A stretch of DNA of 64,000 nucleotides from Amphiduros pacificus (taxonomy: Eukaryota; Annelida; Polychaeta; Phyllodocida; Hesionidae): the NCBI GenBank assembly GCA_949316495.1, contig OX439001.1, positions 21,977,001-22,041,000 on the forward strand, read 5' to 3'. Below are positions 1 through 10,300 of the stretch, in pieces. Under the pieces are notes generated by a model, which ran no database searches, was not told where the DNA came from, and saw nothing but the letters and a program-made list of their open reading frames with translations. Numbering within the stretch: the first letter of the stretch is position 1; every line of letters starts with the position of its first letter. Both the position numbers and the translations under genes were made by a program.

Positions 1-1189
1 GCTATCGGATATGAGGGTATCAATTCATAACATTAATGATGTCCGTGATAAGATTTGAAATACATTAAAATGTTATGAATATATAACATGGATAACTCAT
101 TTGGGGTCGTTTCAAAACGGCTCTTAGATTTGAAATCACCTGTTTGCCTCCATGTATAAAATGACTTACTTGAGTGTGATTAGTTTCTCTTGATATTAGA
201 ATTGCTTTTCATGCTTTCAAATGCTCTATTTTGATAATATAATAAGTCCTTCAAGCATCTGGGCTGTTGGACAGGATTGCCGCTGAACATCTCAGAAGAC
301 AAAGGAAACAACTTTTTTCTGTACTTAAAAACAATATATGTTTTATTATTTACATACTGTTGTTTTATTATTCACATACTGAAAAAATAAAAACAAGTTG
401 TTAGCGAATGTTTGGCGGGTGGAAGGGTATACCCACCAACCTGCACATGTTTTTGCATAGAAATGGTCTTTGGGAACAATGGGGATAAAACACATCCCTG
501 AACAACGTGGAAGCGTTTTTGTAAAAATAAAAAATTTTCAATCAAGGATTGTTGCATGCACGCTTAACGCTTGCAAGTATTTCTCATTTTGACAATAATG
601 TGAATCCCTTGAAATCCCGGTTTGGTGGATGGTATGTACTTATTGGGTTACGCTGAACAAGGAAGCACAAACCATCAATGAAGAGTCACTATTTCCAAAA
701 CAAGGGACACAGCAATGAAAAGTTGTTGGTATCCTTTTTGAAAAAAATAAATAAAACAAGGGTCTCCCCCTATTGCTTCAGTGACGAGAATTGATTCCGG
801 AAAAGAAGTTCCATATGTAAGAAAATGTATTTATCATTTTGGCCTCACAAATTTAATGGCATCTGTAAGATATTCAATGAAAAATAACAGAAATTCTGGG
901 TTAAAAATCAATATATCTAGGCACTGTACTTAAATAAAATACAAATTTGCCAAAATTTGTTGATGAGGCAAGATGAATAGAATATTAAGAAAGAGAATAT
1001 TAAGATGTAAAAGTTGGTTCAATAGCATAGATTTTATGTCCATACGGTTCAACAAAATATTTGATATCATTTCGCCATCATTATTAAAAAAACATAGGCC
1101 AATGGCAATGGCCAGATAACTATGCTGATCATTGCTTTTTTGTAATGCTTGTAAATATTTTTTAGTAATTGCTTCATATATGATCATTC
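1..1189. other. AT-rich stretch without a recognised gene
   Basis: No coding exon, RNA gene or recognisable repeat core was found on either strand. The only local structure seen is a 22-bp direct duplication of a TGTTTTATTATT-type segment at about 338-381. The open frames here are short, low-complexity and lack recognisable motifs. Confidence 0.5.
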
Positions 1190-1700
1190 AAATCCTTTCC
1201 TAGAGCAGAATTGAGCAGACAGTAATTTAGACCGATCAAATTCCACGTTACATATTAAATTTGGTTCCAAATTGTTATCTCGATTCTCATTGGCTAATAT
1301 TTATATTGTAATTAAAAATGGCAAGCTCATTGATTGATAACTCAGTAATAGCTATTAATTTTTTGATGAAATCACAAGAAAATGGACGCAGAGTACTGCA
1401 TATTGAAATTTATAGTAAATTTCATGGAAATAGGGGTTTCATCTTCAGTCTTTAAAGGCAATATTTTATGATAAAAAATAGCTTACAAAGGTCCACATTC
1501 AACTATGTATCATTTGTAGAGGTGTCCCACACAGTAAAGGCGTTATAGGTTGAGGTCTGTCATTTCTGATAACTAGTAGTTTCAGAGGAGGAGATCAAAG
1601 TTGATAGACAGAATGACAGACAATATTCCCATCACTTCAGAAGTTATGCTGACATGGTTTGCAGATAGCTCATGGTTAAAAGTAAATTTGCAGTAAACAA
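1190..1700 (+). repeat. Dispersed repeat, copy 1 (family shared with 9810-10165)
   Basis: The stretch shares, in the same order, several blocks with 9810-10165: a start reading ATCCTTT..AGAGCAGA.TTGAGCAGA, a middle block CATTGGCT.ATATTT, an AAAATGGCA block, and an end with ATCAAAGTTGA.GACAGA followed by CCCATCACT.CAGAAG. The end carries a short GACAGA-type microsatellite, as in many mollusc interspersed repeats. No coding potential is visible. It probably belongs to the same broad class as the tandem-core elements further on, but no tandem core is present here. Confidence 0.55.
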
Positions 1701-2138
1701 TTGACCACATAATATGGCTGCAATTATACGTTGGACAAAGTGCATATAAAACAAATCAAATAGTCTGATGGCTTCAAGTGAGTGGGTTCTTAAATTTAAA
1801 AATATTAAATCTAGGAATCAAATTTGGTTAACCCGGTAAAAAAATACCATATGATTCCCTAAACATAACCCTGTGGGTTGATAGCTCTACTGACTTTAAT
1901 GAAAACACATGAACTGAGATAAAGTGCAATAAGCAACCAGGTTATGATTTTCTATACAAGATCCCAATTCAGTTTTGATGAGATATTCATTAATATTTTG
2001 TAAATCATTATCTTGTTACCAATGCAATAATGCACATAATTTTCTGATTTTTTCAAAAATCTAATAGCTGTCAGCTAAGTTGTCAAGGAGGCTGCCATTT
2101 TGAATAACATAACCAAACATAGGCATCAGAGATGCATC

Positions 2139-3122
2139 AACCCTCAGCCCTGGCAACTTATTGCACAACATTCGCTCCACACAATATCTGTAAACAAAAC
2201 GTCACTGCACCAAGGCAAATTGATGCAGGGGTAAAAAAACCCATAAAATCTACTTCCTTTGATAGCTTATGTGTGTCAATTATCATGAAACTGTCATAAT
2301 TTACTCTCGAATTATTGAGATGATGGGCCAGTGACCTTGAAAAGCAGGTTAAGGTCACCGTCCATCAAACTCATCTGGAGTCTTCCCAGATGCTTATGTG
2401 TGTCAATTTTCATGAAGCTGCCATTATTTGTTCTTGAGTTATTGCAATGACGTGGATTTTACATGATTGTCCCTGTGACCTTGAAAAGTAGGTGAAGGTC
2501 ATGTTTCATAGAAAAAATTCTGAGGTCTTCACAAGATGCTTATGGGTGTCAAATCTCATAAAGCTGCCATCATTTGTTCTTGAGTTATTGCGATTCTTGG
2601 GATTTCACATAATTGTCCCTGTGACCTTGAAAAAATAGGTCAAGGTTGCTGTCCATCGAACTCGTCCGAGGTTTTCACCAGATGCTTATGTGTGTCAAGT
2701 TTCATGAAGCTGCCATCATTTGTCCTCGAGTTATTGCGATGACAAGGATGATTTCACATAATTGTCCATGTGACCTTGAAAAGTAGGTGAAGGTCATGTT
2801 TCATAGAAAAAAATCTGAGGTCTTCACCAGATGCATATGGGTGTCAAATCTCATAAAGCTGCCATCATTTGTTCTTGAGTTATTGCGATTCTTGAGATTT
2901 CACATAATTGCCCCTGTGACCTTGAAAAATAGGTCAAGGTCGCTGTCTATCGAACTCGTCCGAGGTTTTCACCAGATGCTTATGTGTGTCAAGTTTCATG
3001 AAGCTGCCATAATTTTTTCTTGAGTTATTGCGATGACAAGGATGTTCGCTACAGACATACAGACATACCAGCGCCAGGAGTACTGCAATACCCTCAGCCT
3101 GATTACATCAGGGGCTGAGGGT
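2139..3122 (+). repeat. Tandem-core interspersed element (pearl/HINE-like), about six 147-bp units
   Basis: The motif AT(G/A)CTTATG(T/G)GTGTCAA recurs near 2265, 2389, 2536, 2679, 2829 and 2976, mostly at spacings of 143-150 bp, so the body is a diverged tandem array. Each unit also carries CATGAAGCTGCCAT and GTGACCTTGAAAA blocks. The array is followed by an ACAGACATACAGACATAC microsatellite and then a strong hairpin at about 3089-3123 (ACCCTCAGCC / GGGGCTGAGGGT). ACCCTCAGCCCTG also occurs at the left end, so the element is bounded by inverted ends. Tandem core, microsatellite and terminal hairpin together match the pearl/Helentron-associated design known from bivalves; the assignment is inferred. 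Confidence 0.6.
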
Positions 3123-3274
3123 AATAAAAATCAAGATAACAAGTTGGGGCCATATTTGATATGTAACATGCATTTTGATTGGTCAAAATCATCATCTGCT
3201 CAAGTCAGCTCTTGAAAAGGATTTAAATGATCATTTAGGAAGAAATCTTCAAAAAATTACAAAAAAGCAATGAT

Positions 3275-4690
3275 ATGCATATGCATGCATAATTCGTGAC
3301 CTCGAGGTCACTGCACGAAGGTCCATGGTGACATCACTAAGATTTGAAGGAATCTTAGGTCAATATCTACCTCTGTATAAAACTTGAACTATATATTACT
3401 GGAAGTTTTGGAGAAGATTTTTTTTTAAACATAGTGTTGATACATAACAGATATTTAGTATCTCCAGTTCATCGTTCATGAGCTATGGCCTGCACAATAA
3501 TACAAAGGTCAAGGTCACAGTATCAAGGTCAAAAGTTTATAAAATGTGTATGTTGTTCGAATGAGTGTTGATATATAGCAGATATGAACTAGTTTTTATT
3601 GACTTTTAATGATTGGGATGTTGCATGTTCACAAATCTTGAATTCAAGGTCAATGAGTCAAGGTCAAAGGTCACATGACTAAGAAAGTATGACGAGGCAC
3701 GGCTATGACCTAAGACATTCCTGTATAACAAGTTTTAATCTCTTTTTATAAGTGGTTGCTGAGATATGCTCCTTATAAAATTTGTGACATCAAGGTCACT
3801 GCACTAAGGTCAATGGTGACATCACTGAGAATTGAAGGAATCTAAATCTTCAACTCTCTATCTAGTTCTGTATAAAATATGAAACATACTGGTAGTTTTG
3901 GAGGCAAAGATTTTTAAACATGGTGTTGGTATATAACATATATGAAGTGCATTTAATTCACTTCTGATGGTTATGATGTGGCAGGTTCACAAAATTTAAA
4001 TTCAAGGTAATGTGTCAAGATCAAAGGTCACATGACTAAGAAGGTATGATGAGGCACTGCTATGACCTAAGACATTTCTGTATACCAAGTTTTAATTTCT
4101 TCTTATAAGTGGTTGCTGAGATATACTCCTTACAATATTTGTGACCCCAAGTTTACTGCACTAAGGTCAATGGTGACATCACCATGGGTGCTGGTGAGAA
4201 AAAATTTTTTGACGGAACATTTTCGGCGAAAAGCGAGCCTCGCAAACTTAACCGAAAAGCGATTGGTGTGGGTAGCCGAGTCGTCAAAATATTAGCCAAT
4301 CAAAATCCGTCAAACTCTACCGAAGCAGCCCGCAACACCAAAACAAGGCGGCGGCCACAAGCGGTAAGCGAACAACTGAATTTTCGATGTTTTGGGTCGA
4401 TTTGTGCAATTTTGATGACACGAAATTATTTTTTTTACGGAGGAATCGATTCGATTTGACGGATTTTCCGTTCACAGATTTTAAATTTTGACAGAAATCC
4501 GTCTGTAGACGGAGGACCAGCACCCATGCATCACTAAGATTTGAAGGAATCTGAATCTTCAACTCTATCTACCTCTGTATCAAATATGAAAGATACAGTA
4601 CTGGTAGTTTTGGAGAAGATTTTTAAAGAAATGTTGACGGACGGACGGACAGACATTTCCCCCCCTCCTAAAGCTCTGCGAGCTTAAGTC
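3275..4690 (+). repeat. Second tandem-core repeat, three long units, interrupted by a MITE
   Basis: A block reading GTGAC..CAAGGTCACTGCA followed by AAGGTCAATGGTGACATCAC recurs near 3298, 3783 and 4141. It is accompanied each time by GATTTGAAGGAATCT and CTCTGTATAAAAT blocks, so at least three units of about 360-485 bp are present. The third is split by the MITE at 4183-4528. The right end has a GACGGACGGACGGACAGAC microsatellite (about 4635-4653) and a short hairpin GCTCTGC/GCAGAGC (about 4672-4700). Extended nuclear-receptor-like half sites (TCAAGGTCA) are frequent. No coding sequence is seen. Confidence 0.6.
4183..4528 (+). mobile_element. 346-bp MITE, copy 1, with 13-bp TIRs and 6-bp TSD
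   Basis: The element begins CATGGGTGCTGGT and ends with the exact reverse complement ACCAGCACCCATG. It is flanked by a perfect 6-bp direct repeat CATCAC at 4177-4182 and 4529-4534. The uninterrupted host sequence (GTGACATCACTAAGATTT) can be read in a neighbouring repeat unit, which confirms the insertion. A second copy of identical length lies at 31326-31671 in the opposite orientation, differing at only a handful of sites. It is non-autonomous; short open frames in it are chance. A 6-bp TSD fits few superfamilies (Dada uses 6-7 bp), so the superfamily is left open. Confidence 0.88.
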
Positions 4691-4789
4691 TCAGCAGAGC
4701 TAAAAGGTAGAAAGTATTTGAAGGAATAAGGTAAACATGTCTAAATCAAAACTTATAATCAATTTTAATAATAATATAATAATATATAA

Positions 4790-5150
4790 CATTTGTATCG
4801 CGCTATTTCAGACGATGTCTGCTCATGGCGCTTTTGCAGAGTGTTTGTTATACAAATACATTTTTAGCTTGATTTTTAAAACATCTTAATGTGTTGCAAA
4901 TCTTCACTTCCAGGGCAAGGTATTCCTTTGGGTGCATATACAGCAAACGCCCTATCACCCTATGTTCGCATATTATTTCTTGGTACTAAATATGCATTAT
5001 TTTCTATCAACCTGATGGATTTTGTACCATGTTTAGGTTCCAGTAATTGTGACAGGTAATCTGGAGGGAAGCCATTTTGTATCTTCCATGTCTGCTATTT
5101 AAAATCTATCCTAGCTTCTACCTGGGCAACTAATCTGAAGTCGATTAGTT
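4790..5150 (-). mobile_element. LINE 3' fragment (end of ORF2, CR1/L2/Jockey-like)
   Basis: Read on the minus strand, one frame gives a stretch resembling the extreme C-terminus of non-LTR retrotransposon ORF2: VEARIDFK, then TWKIQNGFPPDYLSQLL, then a LVPRNNMRT block, then GDRAFAVYAPKGIPCPG. This follows the order usual for that tail (WLP.RARIDFK, WKALNG.AP.YLS.LL, RLKTYGDRAFS.AAP). In-frame stops occur after IDFK, after MRT and near the end, so the copy is dead and only about 350 bp survive. The sequence below about 4860 contains GCGC-rich tail sequence. Clade is uncertain. Confidence 0.6.
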
Positions 5151-5873
5151 TTCCAGTGGGACAAAGTGCATTTTTCTTTATTTTAACCACCACACAATAA
5201 AAACAACACCACCTCCCCACTGGAGGCACCCCAATCTATGTGGTAGGAGGTAGCAACAAACCCCCACCCCTCCACCCCAAAGAAAAAAAAAAGAAAAAAA
5301 AAACCCTATACAAGCAAGACAAGCAAGGGTAATGCAATGAGTCCTCATCTAACGGGTGATATGTAATTAGGCTGAAACCAGTGTTGGTATTAGTTGGGAC
5401 TGTGATCATTGTTGATCAAATCTTGTTAGGCTTCCAATAACTCCAGAGAATTAACTATAGCACATAATGTAGCAGATTTTCTGGTTTATACCAGGCCCTG
5501 CAAGTGTGGAGTCTATTAGTTTAATCAGCATAAGAAACATATCCTGCTGGGTTAAACAAAATCTGAAATCAACAGATGAAAAGATCTCTCAATGGTTGCA
5601 TTAGGTCAAACATTATTTCTGAAACATTTCAAGATATATAATGAAAAGACAGATGGTTATCCTTTTCATAAGCAGAGATCACAACCTGATTTTGTTTGTT
5701 TGGGGTTGGCTTGAATATATGCTTCTTAATTCTGTCACTGATTGCATGAAAGTTACATCAGCATCCATGCTTGAAGCAAATGCTGCTTATGCTTTGTTTG
5801 TTGGTTTGTTTGAGGTTTTAAATCATTTTCAACATTATATCTGTCATTTCACTACCAGGCCTACTCTTAGTGG
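5151..5873. other. Non-coding stretch
   Basis: No recognisable gene or repeat family. It contains A-rich and C-rich low-complexity runs near 5200-5310. The open frame at 5641-5913 runs into the minisatellite and has no recognisable motif. Confidence 0.45.
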
Positions 5874-6767
5874 ATATAGTGCTGCCTCGGCTGTAGTGCT
5901 GCCTCTGATATAGTGCTGCCTCTGATATAGTGCTGCCTCTGATATAGTGCTGCCTCGGCTATAGTGCTGCCTCGGCTGTAGTGCTGCCTCGACTATAGTG
6001 CTGCCTCGACTATAGTGCTGCCTCGACTATAGTGCTGCCTCGGCTATAGTGCTGCCTCGGCTGTAGTGCTGCCTCTGATATAGTGCTGCCTCTGATATAG
6101 TGCTGCCTCTGATATAGTGCTGCCTCTGATATAGTGCTGCCTCGGCTGTAGTGCTGCCTCGGCTATAGTGCTGCCTCGGCTGTAGTGCTGCCTCGTATAT
6201 AGTGCTGCCTCTGATATAGTGCTGCCTCGACTATAGTGCTGCCTCGGCTATAGTGCTGCCTCGGCTATAGTGCTGCCTCGGCTATAGTGCTGCCTCGACT
6301 ATAGTGCTACCTCGACTATAGTGCTGCCTCGACTATAGTGCTGCCTCGGCTGTAGTGCTGCCTCGACTATAGTGCTGCCTCGGCTATAGTGCTGCCTCGG
6401 CTGTAGTGCTGCCTCTGATATAGTGCTGCCTCTGATATAGTGCTGCCTCTGATATAGTGCTGCCTCTGATATAGTGCTGCCTCTGATATAGTGCTGCCTC
6501 GGCTGTAGTGCTGCCTCGGCTATAGTGCTGCCTCGGCTATAGTGCTGCCTCGGCTGTAGTGCTGCCTCGGCTATAGTGCTGCCTCGGATAGAGTGCTGCC
6601 TCTGATATAGTGCTGCCTCGGCTGTAGTGCTGCCTCTGATATAGTGCTGCCTCTGATATAGTGCTGCCTCGGCTATAGTGCTGCCTCGACTATAGTGCTG
6701 CCTCGGCTATAGTGCTGCCTCAACTATAGTGCTGCCTCGGCTATAGTGCTGCCTTGGCTATAGTGCT
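5874..6767 (+). repeat. 17-bp minisatellite, about 52 units
   Basis: An uninterrupted array of the 17-bp unit TAGTGCTGCCTC(G/T)G(C/A)T(A/G), with main variants ending CGGCTA, CGGCTG, TGATA and CGACTA. The variants are interspersed in short runs, suggesting repeated local amplification. The array is about 894 bp long, or roughly 52.6 units, with almost no indels, so it is likely young or actively homogenised. It lies about 0.6 kb beyond the MYBBP1A stop codon, in intergenic DNA. Confidence 0.95.
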
Positions 6768-6962
6768 TACTTGTCTTATCGCAGGTACTGGAGATAACAA
6801 CCCGCTCTATCTCATTGTACCAATGCCCATAACTAATATAACCCAAACATACCACTGTAACATTTTACTTACTATAAAATACCCCAGTAGTAAGAATACA
6901 CAGAAGCAGTCAATAAGTGCCCACACCATTTTTTTGTGAGGAGACACTATGGTTACTATAGG

Positions 6963-6993
6963 CTTGGAGTAATTAATTCATAATTACTCCAAG
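6963..6993. mobile_element. 31-bp miniature element: two abutting TIRs with 7-bp TSD
   Basis: The 31 bp start CTTGGAGTAATTA, have a 5-bp centre, and end TAATTACTCCAAG, a perfect 13-bp inverted repeat. They are flanked by identical 7-mers CTATAGG at 6956-6962 and 6994-7000. The same terminal sequence bounds the 1013-bp element at 40512-41524, also with a 7-bp duplication, and opens the copy at 63351. This is therefore best read as an extreme internal deletion of that family in which only the termini remain. Confidence 0.75.
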
Positions 6994-7000
6994 CTATAGG

Positions 7001-7386
7001 CTTTCACAAAAGTTAGTGCTTTTTTCATTAGACATCTATTTTTCAAGAAATATTTTCCTGTGCAATGTTACTTCATTTTTCAGCTGAGCATAAATATATG
7101 CTTGAAAAATTGACTTTATCCTCAAAGAGTACTTTCCAGATACCAATTTTGGTAAAGGCTTTTATTCTCACCTATATGCTCTGGTATAACATTTTTTGCA
7201 CATATAAAGAGTGTATTTATTTTCAATTATCAAAATATCATCAGTTTTATATACATATTTAATACAATTAAAATGTCCAATGTTAGCTTTAAAATATTTC
7301 CAATGAAATGTAAATTTTCCCAATGTCAAGTGTCCTAGATTTCAATTCTATAAATATAATGTATTTCCTACTTAAAACATTTCCTT
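7001..7386. other. Probable 3' UTR and downstream region of MYBBP1A
   Basis: This lies directly after the MYBBP1A stop codon when read on the minus strand. It is AT-rich and has no other gene. Several TTTATT words on the plus strand (AATAAA on the transcript strand) are possible poly(A) signals, but none can be chosen from sequence alone. Confidence 0.4.
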
Positions 7387-10300
7387 TCATTTTGTTTTAT
7401 GTTCCTTTTCTTTCTTCTTCTTCTTTGAAGATTTGTTTGGGTTTTGTTGTGAATTTTGTAATGTCTGATCTGACGGTGAAACACTTTCAGACCCAGACTC
7501 ATTCAATTTCTTTTTAGATTTTTTTGATTTCTTGGGAGTTTGTGAGTTGCCATTCTCTGAAGTATTTTCTTCTGTATGGCCTTGTGTTGAAATCTCTTCT
7601 TTTTCCACCAAATTTTCTTCAGACGTCTTCCTTTTCTTTGCACTTTTTCTTTCTTTCCTAGAGAGTTTGTGATCCTTGTTTTGCTCAACATCACCAACAG
7701 AATTTGAGCCAGATTCCTCATCCTGATTTTCTGCACCTCCATTTTGTCCTTCATTTGATTTTCTCCTCTTTGCTGGGATAGAATTATTTGATTTTTGGTT
7801 ATTCTTCCTCTTCCCCTGTTTCTCCTGATGTATTTGATCATTTCTGAAATAAAAAGAAATCATTATTTATTTCCAATATTCTGTCTTATATTATATTTCA
7901 GTTTTGAGATTATCGGAGAAGTTTATAAGAACCTAAATTTTATTTCAGAATTCATCAATGTGACCTTAGATCCTGCTGCGTTAATGTCATGTAGATTTTA
8001 TTACAACTGTTTAATACATTGTGCAGCTGTTATCTAATACATTGTGCAGCTGTAATCAAATCCATTATGCAGCTGTAGTGAAAAACCAACATCAAAAATT
8101 AATGTGGTTAAAATGTTATATTGTGATAAAATGAAATTAACACTGCACTTTCTTTTTTTATGTCATTCTGTATATTATGAAATCCTTACTTGTATCCTAG
8201 CTTTTGGAGGAGAGTTTTCACAGTTTTCTTGGTATCTTTATTCACCCGCGCCTGAAGCTTCATAACAGCATCACCAAAGTCTGGAGGAATATACTCCTGA
8301 AATACAGAAAATCATCTAATGAGAATCGTTATGGCTCCATAATGTGTAGAATAGACTTTCATTTAGATAATATATAAAATGCTAAGGATTTAGCACTTTT
8401 TGTCTTTAAAGCATTGTATTCAGCACAATTTACAGATCATAGATTAAAATAATACAGATTCATGGACATCAAATAAGGAAAACTGTTATCTGTAAATACA
8501 GACTTGTGTATTATAATGATACTGATCATTAGTTTAATATGAGCCATGATTATTTCTATAACCAATTTGGTAAACACTATCATCTATCACCAACTTTCAT
8601 CTACACCCAGATATAAACTTCTTCACAATTCGTGAAAATATATTTTTTAAACAAGTAAAACTTACTTTGATTTTATCATCAAAGACACTGAGAGTCCGGT
8701 TGAGGAGTAGTAATAGCTCGTGCACATATCCAGGTTTAAAGTTTGAGCTGCTCTCCTTGGTGACCTGGGAGCACAAGGAAGATGTCAGCTGCTGCCGGAA
8801 CGCCTGCATATCCTGGTTGACCTCCTGCACTGTGGGCTTGGTCAGCATGGCTGTCAACATTGCACACACCCGAGTCTGCAAATCAATACATTCACATTAT
8901 TCCATACTCAGCACTCAATATTGTCCTCGCTGACAGGACCATATGCTCAATACTTAGAACTTTCATGAAAGAAAGGTTTACTTTTTATAAAGATCACAAT
9001 TTAAAATATTTTTGATATAATTTTTCATGAAAGAATAAAGCAGTTCACCAAACCTTTCAATTACAAAACTGTAAATATTAAATACCTATGATCTGTTTGA
9101 TAAACTTACCCTGCAGAACACTCGAATACTGTCATCTAGAGTAAGTTTCAGTAAATGTTCTGTCAGAGGCCACATCAAAACCTGCAACATATAATAACAC
9201 ACGACTTGTGAAGATCCTTTCCTCCCCATTATGATAAATTGCCACAAATATTTTCATTTTCTTTTCAATACTTCTACGCAACATTAAATTGTGAGGCATT
9301 ACTCACCGCTTGTCTTTCCAGGATGGTGTGGAAGAGGAGATGGTTTAGATGAGTGTCCCTGGAAAAGATTAAATTACATTTGAATCATTCATATCAGTAA
9401 ATGAAAACAGCATATATCAATTTCAGCTGAATATCCCAGTAACATGGACTAGGCCTTCAGAATACTTTTACTCTTTATGCTTAGAATATGGTGTCCTCTT
9501 CTAAACCTTCGGAAATTATCCCATTCTTTCTTTTTAATTGCTCATACTGCCATACTTTCTGTAATTGTGGAACTTGTTGCAATATATGAATAATTTGGAA
9601 TAGTGGAGTAATTCATCCATGTGGGGAGTTACCTGATGAGAGATTATTGGGGTTATGATTGGAATGATACATACACCAAGGATGAAATGAAACAAGCCAG
9701 AAAATGTTACATGTTTCGTTAAAAAAAAACATGCAAAATTCTGTTTTACACAGAAATCAATCCAGTCCTGAACTAGCTTCTTTTTTGTAGGAATAAGCCT
9801 CAAATCTACTTCACTGATCATATAAATCCTTTGTCAGAGCAGACTTGAGCAGAGAATAATTAAAGCCAATCAAAATGCATGTTACAATTAAATTTGGCCC
9901 ACCTTCTTTTGTTATATCAATTCACATTGGCTGATATTTGTTATGTTTCTCAAAATGGCAGCCTCCCTTTTCACCACTCCGTGATAGTTATTATATTTTT
10001 TTTTCAAAATTCATTAAAAAAATGGAAAGTACAACATCTCCACAACAAATAGCTAAGAACTAAGCACAGGTGTTTCACTGAAGATCAAAGTTGACGGACA
10101 GACAGAACAACAGAAGATTTTTCCCCATCACTGCAGAAGCTTTGCTCACTATGTCTGAATAGACAAAAAGGACAGAAAACTCACCTTTTAGTACAGAAGT
10201 CATCCAGGCTCTTTTTCAAAACATCAATGACTGATTGTAAGTGGTCAATCTGGAAGGTATTATTGACAAATTAACATAAATGATTAAAAAGAAAAGGGGC

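Noticed and set aside
4184-4562. Open frames of 80-90 residues on both strands, with near-identical counterparts at 31208-31688
   Set aside because: They lie inside the two copies of the 346-bp MITE, exist on both strands and have no domain. Their duplication reflects the MITE, not a gene family.
5874-6767. Regular array that could be taken for a CRISPR
   Set aside because: The units are contiguous 17-mers without unique spacers; it is a minisatellite in an animal genome.
7503-7841. Second minus-strand frame of 112 residues in the last MYBBP1A exon
   Set aside because: It is an out-of-frame reading of the Lys/Ser-rich tail and does not match the exon phase.
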